From Pseudomonas guariconensis (GTDB lineage: Bacteria > Pseudomonadota > Gammaproteobacteria > Pseudomonadales > Pseudomonadaceae), in NCBI RefSeq assembly GCF_024127895.1, contig NZ_JAMYBK010000031.1, forward strand, positions 1-49,784: a DNA stretch of 49,784 bases. The letters run 5' to 3'. Both the position numbers and the translations under genes were made by a program. Below the pieces are notes generated by a model. That model was not told the origin of the DNA and ran no database searches. It saw nothing but the letters and a program-made list of their open reading frames with translations. Shown here in pieces: positions 16,498-24,192 of this stretch. Numbering within the stretch: position 1 is the first letter of the stretch; each line of letters starts with the position of its first letter.

Positions 16498-17361
16498 TCA
16501 GTAGGCGATGCGAATATCGTTGAAACCCAGCTCGCCCGCCTGTTCAGGCTCGCTGGCCTCGTCGAACAACAGGCGGTGGATGCGCCGGGCGCTGGCCTGG
16601 AAGTCGACGCCACCGAGGCTGCCCAGGTCGTACTGGTGGCTGTGCACCTCGGCCCGCACCCGCCCGGGATGGGGCGAGAGCAGCAGGATGCGGTTGCCCA
16701 CCACCAGCGCTTCCTCGATGGAATGGGTGACGAACAGCAGGGTGAAACGCACCTCCTCCCAGAGCAGTAACAGCTCTTCCTGCATCTTGCGTCGGGTCAG
16801 GGCGTCGAGCGCGGCGAACGGCTCGTCCATGAGCAGGATCTTCGGCTGGGTGGCCAGGGCCCGGGCGATCGCCACCCGCGCCTTCATGCCGCCGGACAGG
16901 GTATGCGGGTAGGCATCGGCGAACGCCGCCAGGCCGACCTTCTCCAAGTAGTGCAGGGCCCGCGCCTCGGCCTCGACGCGCTTGAGTTGCCCGGACACCA
17001 GCAGGGGGAACATGACGTTCTGTTTCACCGTCTTCCAGGGCGGCAACTGGTCGAACTCCTGGAACACCACGATGCGGTCAGGACCGGGGCCACGCACCGG
17101 CTGGCCCTGCAGCAGGACCTGGCCCTCCCGCGGTTCGATGAAGCCGGCCACGGCCTTGAGCAAGGTGGACTTGCCGCAACCGGAAGGCCCCAGCAGGACG
17201 AAACGGTCGGCACGGTCGACTTCGAAGCTGACCTGGTGGGTGGCCCGCACCACGCGCTGCGCCGTGCGGTACTCCAGGCTGAGGTTGTCCACCTGCAGCA
17301 GCGGTGGTGTGGCGACATGGCTCAGGTTGCTGGCCGTGTGGCCTGGCAATGGGGCGGTCAT
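16498..17361 (-). CDS. ABC transporter ATP-binding protein (taurine/sulfonate type)
   Basis: A 287-residue ATPase with Walker A GPSGCGKST (about residue 59), signature LSGGMKARVAIARAL, Walker B ILLMDEPFAALD and the switch His in LLFVTHSIEEAL. It is closest in layout to TauB/SsuB. It energises the permease encoded 14 bases downstream. An N-terminal extension of about 18 residues precedes the usual fold. RBS GGGGAG is present before the ATG. Confidence 0.94.
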   Translation of the reverse strand: MTAPLPGHTASNLSHVATPPLLQVDNLSLEYRTAQRVVRATHQVSFEVDRADRFVLLGPSGCGKSTLLKAVAGFIEPREGQVLLQGQPVRGPGPDRIVVFQEFDQLPPWKTVKQNVMFPLLVSGQLKRVEAEARALHYLEKVGLAAFADAYPHTLSGGMKARVAIARALATQPKILLMDEPFAALDALTRRKMQEELLLLWEEVRFTLLFVTHSIEEALVVGNRILLLSPHPGRVRAEVHSHQYDLGSLGGVDFQASARRIHRLLFDEASEPEQAGELGFNDIRIAY

Positions 17362-17367
17362 GGGCGA

Positions 17368-18387
17368 TCAGCTCCCCTGCAGCGGGCGTTCGTCCTGGAA
17401 GAAGTAGTCCTTCCACGACTCGGGCTTGTGCTTGATGGCGCCGACCCGGTAGAGGAAATCGGCCAGCTTGTAGGTGTTCTTCGGCGTGACGGTGAACTCG
17501 TACTGAGGGTTGTCGATCAGGCGAATCAACGCGTCGCGGTCGATCTTGGCCTGGGTCATGCGGATGTAGGTGTCGGCCGCGGCGGCCTTGTCCTTCTGAG
17601 CGAAGTCCGCTGCCTCGGCCAGGGCATCGACGAAGGCCTTGTAGGTCTTGGGGTTGTCCTTGCGGAATTTCTCGGTGGCGAATAACAGGGTCGGCGAGTT
17701 GGGGCCGAGCAGGTCGTAGCTGTTCAGCACGACATGCACATCCTTGTTGGCCAGGACCTGGTCCTGGAACGGCGGGTTGGAGAAGTGCCCGTTGAGCTCG
17801 GTGCCGCCGGCCAGCAGGGCCGCGGTGGCGTCCGGGTGCGGCACGGCCAGGGTGTATTTGTCCAGGCGCGCGTACTCCTTGTCGCCCCACTGCTGGGCGG
17901 CGGCGTACTGGAGGAAACGCGACTGCACCGACACGCCCACGGCAGGCACGGCGATACGGTCCTTGTCGCTGATATCGGCGATGGTCTTGACGTTGGGGTT
18001 GCTGCTGACCAGGTAGTACGGGAAGTTGCCGAGCGACGCCACGGCCTTGACGTTCTGCCGGCCGCGGGTGCGGTCCCAGACCGTGAGCAGCGGCCCGACG
18101 CCGGCACCGGCGATGTCCACCGAGCCGGACAGCAGCGCGTCGTTGATCGCCGCGCCGCCGGAGAGCTGGGCCCAGTCGACCTGGATGTCGATACCCTGCT
18201 CCTTGCCGTGTTTCTCGATCAACTGCTGGTCGCGGACCACGTTGAGCAGCAGGTAGACGATGCCGAACTGCTCGGCGATGCGGATCTTGCCTTCGGCCTG
18301 GGCCACGCTGGGGGCGGCCAGGCTGCCGACGACCAGGCTGGCGCCCAGGCCGATGCTCGCCGCCAGGCGGCTGATGGATTTGCGCAT
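17368..18387 (-). CDS. ABC transporter substrate-binding protein (TauA/SsuA-like)
   Basis: A 339-residue periplasmic protein. The signal peptide (MRKSISRLAASIGLGASLVVGSLAAPSVAQA) is followed by a NMT1/TauA-type fold ('FGIVYLLLNVVRDQQLIEKHGKEQGIDIQVDWAQLSGGAAINDALLSGSVDIAGAGVGPLL'). The start at 18387 is supported by AGGAGAG and by the signal peptide. It lies between the dioxygenase and the ATPase gene in one operon. Candidate ligands are sulfonates or sulfate esters; the sequence does not decide. Confidence 0.92.
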   Translation of the reverse strand: MRKSISRLAASIGLGASLVVGSLAAPSVAQAEGKIRIAEQFGIVYLLLNVVRDQQLIEKHGKEQGIDIQVDWAQLSGGAAINDALLSGSVDIAGAGVGPLLTVWDRTRGRQNVKAVASLGNFPYYLVSSNPNVKTIADISDKDRIAVPAVGVSVQSRFLQYAAAQQWGDKEYARLDKYTLAVPHPDATAALLAGGTELNGHFSNPPFQDQVLANKDVHVVLNSYDLLGPNSPTLLFATEKFRKDNPKTYKAFVDALAEAADFAQKDKAAAADTYIRMTQAKIDRDALIRLIDNPQYEFTVTPKNTYKLADFLYRVGAIKHKPESWKDYFFQDERPLQGS

Positions 18388-18406
18388 GGGAACTCTCCTG
18401 ATGAGG

Positions 18407-19306
18407 TCAGAACGGGGCATCGCCCTGGATGGTGGTGCGGTACAGCTTGCGCCGCAGGTGTGCGGGGCAGCCGGTGGCCAGGTGGATCAGCGAGCGGTTG
18501 TCCCAGAACACCAGGTCATGGGGCTGCCACTGATGGCGGTAGATGTTCGCTTCGAGCACGCTCAGGGCGTAGAGCTGCTGCAGCACATCGCGGCTTTCGT
18601 CCTCCGGCAGGCCGACGATGCGCGTGGTGAAGCCTTCACTGACGAACAACGCCTTGCGGCCGTTTTCCGGGTGGGTGCGCACGATGGGGTGGATGACTTC
18701 CTTGACCTGGGCGAGCTGCTCGGCGGTCAGGGTCGGTCGCCAGTTACCCTCGAACCGGGTCTCGGCGTAACGCGCGGTGTAGGAGTGTGCCGCGCTGCGC
18801 CCCTCGACCACCTGGCGCAGCGCTTCGGGCACCGCCTCCCAGGCCTTGTGCATGTCGGCGAAGAGGGTGTCGCCGCCTTCGCTGGGCAGCTCCTGGGCGT
18901 GCAGCATGGAACCAAGGCTTGGGAGCTCCTTGTAGGAGAGGTCCGAGTGCCAGAACTTGCCGGCATCGCCCAGGCCGATGTTGCGGCCGTCTTCGATGAT
19001 GTTGGAAACGATGAGGATCTCAGGGTGCCCTTCGAGCAGGAACTGCTTGAGCACATGGATCTGCAGCTCGCCGAAACGGCGGCTGAAGGCGATCTGCTGC
19101 TCTGGAGTGATGCGCTGGTCGCGAAACACCAGGACGTGGTGGTCGAGGTGGGCGCGATGGATTCGGCTGAAATCCTCGGTGTTGACCGGCCTGGCCAGGT
19201 CGAGACCGACGATCTCGGCGCCGACGGCACCGGCGAACGGGCGGATTTCAAAGGATTGCGGCTGGGCGCTGTCGATGGACGACAAGGCGTTCGAGGCGGC
19301 TGGCAT
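18407..19306 (-). CDS. TauD/TfdA family Fe(II)/2-oxoglutarate dioxygenase
   Basis: A 299-residue non-haem iron dioxygenase. The 2-His-1-carboxylate facial triad is visible: H120 and D122 in WHSDLSY, and distal H275 in RSLIHLATG. The 2-oxoglutarate-binding Arg region is at the C-terminus (KLYRTTIQGD). Family members release sulfite from taurine, alkyl sulfonates or sulfate esters, or hydroxylate other acids. The adjacent tauA/B/C-like transporter favours a sulfur-scavenging role. RBS GGGAG lies before the ATG. It is the first gene of the operon and an AT-rich control region lies upstream. Confidence 0.92.
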   Translation of the reverse strand: MPAASNALSSIDSAQPQSFEIRPFAGAVGAEIVGLDLARPVNTEDFSRIHRAHLDHHVLVFRDQRITPEQQIAFSRRFGELQIHVLKQFLLEGHPEILIVSNIIEDGRNIGLGDAGKFWHSDLSYKELPSLGSMLHAQELPSEGGDTLFADMHKAWEAVPEALRQVVEGRSAAHSYTARYAETRFEGNWRPTLTAEQLAQVKEVIHPIVRTHPENGRKALFVSEGFTTRIVGLPEDESRDVLQQLYALSVLEANIYRHQWQPHDLVFWDNRSLIHLATGCPAHLRRKLYRTTIQGDAPF

Positions 19307-19419
19307 TGTTCACTCCCACGCAGTGCGCGACTTCAGGGCGCGCAACGATTAGAAACGCACGGGGATTTCCCGTGTGGGTTCAGGTCGTGCGGCGCGCCGA
19401 TTGGTCGGCAGGTACGCAG

Positions 19420-19474
19420 TGGGAGTAACTATAAAAGCATAAGAAATATTATTTAAATATCTTTAAAGAATATT
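19420..19474 (-). promoter_or_regulatory. AT-rich control region of the dioxygenase-ABC operon
   Basis: A TATAGT -10-like box (minus strand, within 19425-19435) is preceded by nested palindromes: AATATT (19445-19450), ATTTAAAT (19451-19458), CTTTAAAG (19461-19468) and AATATT (19469-19474). No good -35 box is present, as expected for an activator-dependent promoter. CysB-type activators of sulfur-starvation genes bind similar AT-rich sites, but this assignment is inference. Confidence 0.45.
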
Positions 19475-19555
19475 GATATGGCGGGTTTCATGGCCTTTCA
19501 AGATGCCGATCGGGCTCAGCGGTGTTCGCAGAACAGGTGTCATGCAGCAGATTCT

Positions 19556-19572
19556 GGGCTGCTTCGCAGCCC
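19556..19572. repeat. REP-derived hairpin after bcsC
   Basis: GGGCTGC-TTC-GCAGCCC forms a 7-bp stem eight bases past the bcsC stop. There is no T-tract on the minus strand, so it may protect the 3' end rather than terminate. It is part of a REP-like remnant. Confidence 0.5.
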
Positions 19573-19580
19573 CACTACAC

Positions 19581-22500
19581 TCACCGCCACTCGCTGTAAG
19601 GCTCCAGGGGCTGCACCGGCAGCAGAAGGTTGCCGCGCCACGGGTCGAAGAGGTAGCGCACGTAGAGCATGGCGTGGCTTGGCGCATAGTCGTCGCTGTA
19701 TCGCCAGTCGAAGCCGCCACCAAGCGCCCAGTGGTCGCTCAAGCGCCGCTCGAACAACCCCCTGAGGTGGTAGCCCAGGCCATTGCTGGTACTCCCCTCG
19801 CTGACGTCGCCGATGTTCGAGGTGGCGATGTCATAGCGATCCAGCGCCTTGGCGTTCAGCGAACCTTTCGGGTAACGCGGCTGGCTGCCGCTCCTGGCCT
19901 GGGACCAACTGACCGAACTCTCCAGCAGCACCGACCAATCGTAGTTGCGCCAGGCATAGCTGAACGGCACGCCGATGGAGTTGTAGCGCTCCGGGCTGTA
20001 GTAGCCACCCTGGCCCAAGGTGTAGTCGCCCAGGTCCTTGTCGTGGCGCCAGTGCATCACGGTAAGGCCGATGCGCATGCGCTCATCAGCCCTTTCCACC
20101 AGGCGGTAGTAATAACCCGCCATGGCCCGGGTCCGCTGGTTATCGGCAACGTTCTCGCCACGCAGCCAGTGATGGCCGAGGCTGGCCCAGACGCCATCAT
20201 CACCACCCTGATCCCAGCTCAGGCCAAGCGTGGCGCCGTTGGCAGTGACACCCCCCCAGCGTATGCCGGTACGCGGGTCCTTGGCGCCGCCAAAGGACAG
20301 CAGCGAGTTGCTCATCGGCCGCCGCGAGGCGGTCAGCGACCAGCCGTATTGCCCCAGGTCACCATTGACCGTAGCGCCGCCGAGCCAGTTGTCGACTTCG
20401 AAGCCATCGGTGGTGCCCAGGTCGGCGGCCCAGCGCTCACCTTCCCAGCCCAGCGCCATGATCCGGCCATTGGCGCGTTGCCTACCGCCGACACACCCCG
20501 ACTCGAGCTGTTCGCCCGAGACCTGACAAGTGCCGAAGGCCTCGCGATGCAGGCCATCGTCATCCAGGTCGAAGCGCCCGGCATCCAGGCCGATCCGCTC
20601 GAGCCGGACGAACGCCTTGCCGTCCTGCCAAGGTGCGTCGGCATGCAGCAGGGTGGATTGGGTGGCCAGCCTGGAAATCCCGGCGGTACCGCTGTCATTG
20701 CGCCAGCCATAGTCGTGCATCAGGGTGATGCTGGGGTTGTGCCGTCGATACAGTTCGTCGACATCGCTGCGCAGGCTGCGCGCCAGCCAGTCGTCCTCAT
20801 CACGCGCCCGGCTAGCGAAGGTCAAGGCACGGTCGTCACGCGGTGCCACCGCGTGGCGGTCCAGCAGGTCGGCATCGGCCATCGCCGCGGCGTACACGTC
20901 CAGTGCCCGCTGTGGCGCCTGCGCGCTCGCCAGGCGCGCGGCATCGCGGCGCAGCAGCGGGTCAGGTTGCGTCTGCTCGGCCAGCAGCCGGTCGAGCAGC
21001 GTCGCGGCTTTGTCTCGCTCGCCGACCGCCAGCCAGGCATTGGCCAGGCGGCGCTGGGCGTCATTCTGCCCAGCAGGGAAGTGCACCGGGTGTCGCTCAA
21101 GCGCCTGGCGAGCTCGCGGCAGGTCGCCTTCGGCGATCCAGCTTTCGATCAGGCCAAGACGCGCCTCGGGCTGCTCCGGCTGACGCGCCAGCACGCGCGC
21201 GTAATACGCCTGAGTAGCCTTGTGGTCACCGCGGGTCATGGCCCAGTCGGCCAACGTCAGCAGGTCATCGGGGTCGCCCTCGCCGCCGGCCAGGCTGGCC
21301 TCCAGCAGTGCCGTAGCCTCGGCTTCGCGCCCCTGGTCGCGCAGCTGCCGGGCCTTGGCCAGGGTCACGCGGCGACGCACGCGCTGATCCAACGTGCGCA
21401 TGTCGTCGCTCCAGGCGCCCTTCGGTACGCGAGCCAGGCTGTCCAATGCCAGCGCATCGCGATCAGTGGATTCCAGGAACAGGCCATGGGCATAACGGGC
21501 CGCCGGGGCAGCCGGGTGACGCCGCAGCAGCCTGGCGAATGCGGCATCGGCCTCGCTCAGGCGCCCCTGTTGATGCAGGCTGCCGGCCAGCGAATAAACC
21601 AGCCACGGCTCATCGGGCGCGAGCTCGACGGCCCGGTCCAAGGCCTGGCTCGCCGCGAGCCAGTCCTGCCGCTGCATGGCAGCGTCACCCTCGCCACGCA
21701 ACCGCTCCAGTTCCAGACCACGGCGCAGGTCGGCGAACGCTGCCTGTTGCCGGGGCGGCAGCCCGTCCAGGTAGGCTCGGGCCTTGTCCGGCGATTGCGC
21801 CTGGTAGATCCGCAACAGGCCACGCACGGCGCTCTCGTTGTCCGGTGCCAGGCGCCGCGCCTGGAGGAACAGGCGTTCGGCCGTGGCCTGGTCGCCTTCG
21901 GCCACGGCGACATCGGCCAGCCCGAGCACGGCGAACTCATCCCCAGGGCGCTGCTTGCGCGCCTGCTGGTAGAGCGACCGGGCAAGCGGGACATTGCCCT
22001 GCTCCAGGGCCAGGTCGGCCTTCTTGAGCTGGCCCCAGTAGCGACTGGACGCTTCCAGGTCGTTCCATTTGCTCATCCAGTGGGTGTCCTGCTCCTTGCT
22101 GGCGGCCAGCCGGAAGGCAGCATTGGCGTCCTCATAGCGGCGCTGCCCCATCAACGTCGAACCCAAGGCGCCGTGCAGCCTGGCATCGCCAGGATACTGG
22201 CGCAGGGCCCGGCGCAACTGGGCCTCGGCCTCGATGTAGCGTCCCTGCTCGAGCAGGCGCAGGCCATGCTGGCCCGCCTGCCAGGCGGGATCGGCGACCA
22301 GGCGGCGCTGCTGTGCCAGTACTTCACCGGCCTTGGGCAGCAGCGGTGAGGCCGGGTAGCGCTGGACGAACGCTTGCCAGGCGGCAACGCTGTCACGGCT
22401 CACCGATTGCTCGGACAGGTAGTCGAACTCCCGCTGGGCAGCCGCATCGCGTGCACCTGGGTCGCGGGACAATTGCTCCAGCACGGCCAGGGCCTCGGTA

Positions 22501-23090
22501 TCGCGGTTCTCGGCGAACAACAGCCCCACCAGCGTCTGACGCAACGCGGCATTGCCTGGGTACTGGCGATCCAGCGCCTGCAGCCGGTCGATCGCTTCCA
22601 GGCGCTGGCCGGGCACGTTGCTGCGCACGCGCCAGTAGTCCAGCGCCAGGTCCAGGCTCGGCGGATCACCGGCGAACAATTGCTCGTACAAAGCGGCCGC
22701 CTCCGCATTGCGGCCAGTGATCGCCATCAGGCGAGCCTGCTGCAGGCGCCGGTTGCCTTCAGGCTGCTGCAGCTCGAGCAGACGCCTGGCATTGCGTTCC
22801 TGCACACTGCCAGGCGCCACCTGGCTGATACGCGCCAGCAACTGGCTGGCCTGTGCCTCGTCGCGCTCGCGCAGAGCCAGGCGCAACGACGCCAGCAACA
22901 CCTCGGCATCGCCCGGTTCAAGCAGACGCAAGCGACCCAAGGCATCGCGCACCAAGTCATCGCGGTGCAACGCCTCGCCCATGCGGATCTGCTCGAGCAG
23001 CCATTGACGCTGCTCGTTGCGGTCGCTCGGTTGCGCCGCGACCTGGCTGGAAAGCCCTGCCAGCAACACGATGCCAATCAATCGGTACAT
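19581..23090 (-). CDS. bcsC: Cellulose export outer-membrane protein BcsC
   Basis: A 1169-residue protein. A signal peptide (MYRLIGIVLLAGLSSQVAAQ) is followed by a long periplasmic TPR superhelix (about 25-800; many repeats such as 'GDARLHGALGSTLMGQRRYEDANAAFRLAASKEQD'). The C-terminal BcsC-type beta-barrel (about 830-1169) ends 'HAMLYVRYLFDPWRGNLLLPVQPLEPYSEWR'. It guides cellulose through the periplasm and outer membrane. It is the last gene of the operon and its start overlaps bcsZ by 13 bases. Length is in the usual range. Confidence 0.95.
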   Translation of the reverse strand: MYRLIGIVLLAGLSSQVAAQPSDRNEQRQWLLEQIRMGEALHRDDLVRDALGRLRLLEPGDAEVLLASLRLALRERDEAQASQLLARISQVAPGSVQERNARRLLELQQPEGNRRLQQARLMAITGRNAEAAALYEQLFAGDPPSLDLALDYWRVRSNVPGQRLEAIDRLQALDRQYPGNAALRQTLVGLLFAENRDTEALAVLEQLSRDPGARDAAAQREFDYLSEQSVSRDSVAAWQAFVQRYPASPLLPKAGEVLAQQRRLVADPAWQAGQHGLRLLEQGRYIEAEAQLRRALRQYPGDARLHGALGSTLMGQRRYEDANAAFRLAASKEQDTHWMSKWNDLEASSRYWGQLKKADLALEQGNVPLARSLYQQARKQRPGDEFAVLGLADVAVAEGDQATAERLFLQARRLAPDNESAVRGLLRIYQAQSPDKARAYLDGLPPRQQAAFADLRRGLELERLRGEGDAAMQRQDWLAASQALDRAVELAPDEPWLVYSLAGSLHQQGRLSEADAAFARLLRRHPAAPAARYAHGLFLESTDRDALALDSLARVPKGAWSDDMRTLDQRVRRRVTLAKARQLRDQGREAEATALLEASLAGGEGDPDDLLTLADWAMTRGDHKATQAYYARVLARQPEQPEARLGLIESWIAEGDLPRARQALERHPVHFPAGQNDAQRRLANAWLAVGERDKAATLLDRLLAEQTQPDPLLRRDAARLASAQAPQRALDVYAAAMADADLLDRHAVAPRDDRALTFASRARDEDDWLARSLRSDVDELYRRHNPSITLMHDYGWRNDSGTAGISRLATQSTLLHADAPWQDGKAFVRLERIGLDAGRFDLDDDGLHREAFGTCQVSGEQLESGCVGGRQRANGRIMALGWEGERWAADLGTTDGFEVDNWLGGATVNGDLGQYGWSLTASRRPMSNSLLSFGGAKDPRTGIRWGGVTANGATLGLSWDQGGDDGVWASLGHHWLRGENVADNQRTRAMAGYYYRLVERADERMRIGLTVMHWRHDKDLGDYTLGQGGYYSPERYNSIGVPFSYAWRNYDWSVLLESSVSWSQARSGSQPRYPKGSLNAKALDRYDIATSNIGDVSEGSTSNGLGYHLRGLFERRLSDHWALGGGFDWRYSDDYAPSHAMLYVRYLFDPWRGNLLLPVQPLEPYSEWR

Positions 23091-24190
23091 GACGCACTCC
23101 AGGCCGGCAGCAGCCGCCCCGCTTTGTCGAAGCGATAACGCGCCTCATCCCAGCCCTGGCCGAACAGCGCCAGCACCTGGTTGTAGTAGGCACGGGGCTC
23201 GATCGCCTGTTCTTGCAGACGCAGCCGTTGGGCCCGCAGGCCTGGGCCGGCGTCAGGCGCCACGGCCAGCAAGGGCAGCAGCGCGGCCGAGAAGCCTCCC
23301 GGTCCGGCACCGCTCGCCTGGCCACTGCGCACATCCACGGTTTCCGGTGGCTGACCGTTTCGCACCGTCAGCGCGACCATCGGCGCGAAGTGGTGCTGCA
23401 GTTCGACACGTTGCGCAGCATCCTTGGCGAGCATGCCGAGCCACAGGTAGACGCGGATGGCGTCATAGGCACCGGTATTGCCGTGCTGCGGGTCCGGCGC
23501 GATGGTGCCGGCAGCGGTCCACAGCAACCAGTCCGGCGCAAACCCTTTCGCAGAGGCCTCGCGCAGCAGGCGGCGGGTATTGCCGGCGAGCTCGCCCCAC
23601 AGCGGGTCGACCTGGGCGAATCGGTCGAGCAGTTGCAGGGGCAGGTAGCTCAGGTTCAGGCGCCAACCCCGTGCATCCTCGAAGCCATGGTCGGCCGGCA
23701 GCAGCATCACCCCCAGGCCGGGCAGCTTGCGCAGTGTCTGGGCGGCGATGCGCCAGAGCAGGTGCTGGCCGAGCTGGGTATAGCCGGGCGCCTGCCACAG
23801 TCGGCCGGCTTCGAGCAGGCTGTAGGCGATCCACAGGTCGGCGTCGCTGGCATTGTTGGCGTCGAGCACCTGCCATTGCCCCTGGGCGTCGCGTCCCCAC
23901 AACCAGGCCGGCAGATGACGGGCCAGGTCGCCCTGGGCCAGGTTGTTGGTGGTCCAGCGCAGCAACTGCGCGAAGGTCGCCCGATCATTGTTCACCAGGG
24001 CGAAGAACAGGCCGTAGCTCTGCCCTTCCGAGGTGGTGATCAGGCGCGCGTCACTGGGGTCGATGACCCGCCCGTCCCCGCTCACCAGCGCCGTCTTGAA
24101 GCGCTCCCAGGCCGGCCATGCGCAGGTTGGCGCTGCACCGGCGACCGTGGGCAGGGCAAGCGCCAAAAGCAGTAGCACAAGCCGCCGCAT
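23078..24190 (-). CDS. bcsZ: Periplasmic endo-1,4-beta-glucanase BcsZ (GH8)
   Basis: A 370-residue glycoside hydrolase family 8 cellulase with a signal peptide (MRRLVLLLLALALPTVAGA). The catalytic acid E55 (TTSEGQSYG), D116 (ASDADLW) and D243 (GAYDAIRVYLW) fall at the same positions as in the E. coli enzyme. It trims or edits the growing cellulose chain and is needed for proper export in many bacteria. The start at 24190, two bases after the bcsB stop, gives the signal peptide; upstream in-frame starts lie inside bcsB. Confidence 0.95.
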   Translation of the reverse strand: MRRLVLLLLALALPTVAGAAPTCAWPAWERFKTALVSGDGRVIDPSDARLITTSEGQSYGLFFALVNNDRATFAQLLRWTTNNLAQGDLARHLPAWLWGRDAQGQWQVLDANNASDADLWIAYSLLEAGRLWQAPGYTQLGQHLLWRIAAQTLRKLPGLGVMLLPADHGFEDARGWRLNLSYLPLQLLDRFAQVDPLWGELAGNTRRLLREASAKGFAPDWLLWTAAGTIAPDPQHGNTGAYDAIRVYLWLGMLAKDAAQRVELQHHFAPMVALTVRNGQPPETVDVRSGQASGAGPGGFSAALLPLLAVAPDAGPGLRAQRLRLQEQAIEPRAYYNQVLALFGQGWDEARYRFDKAGRLLPAWSASCTD

Positions 24191-24192
24191 GT

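Noticed and set aside
19473..22349. 958-residue plus-strand open frame
   Set aside because: Antisense to bcsC, which has signal peptide, TPR repeats and barrel. The plus-strand translation has no recognisable domain.
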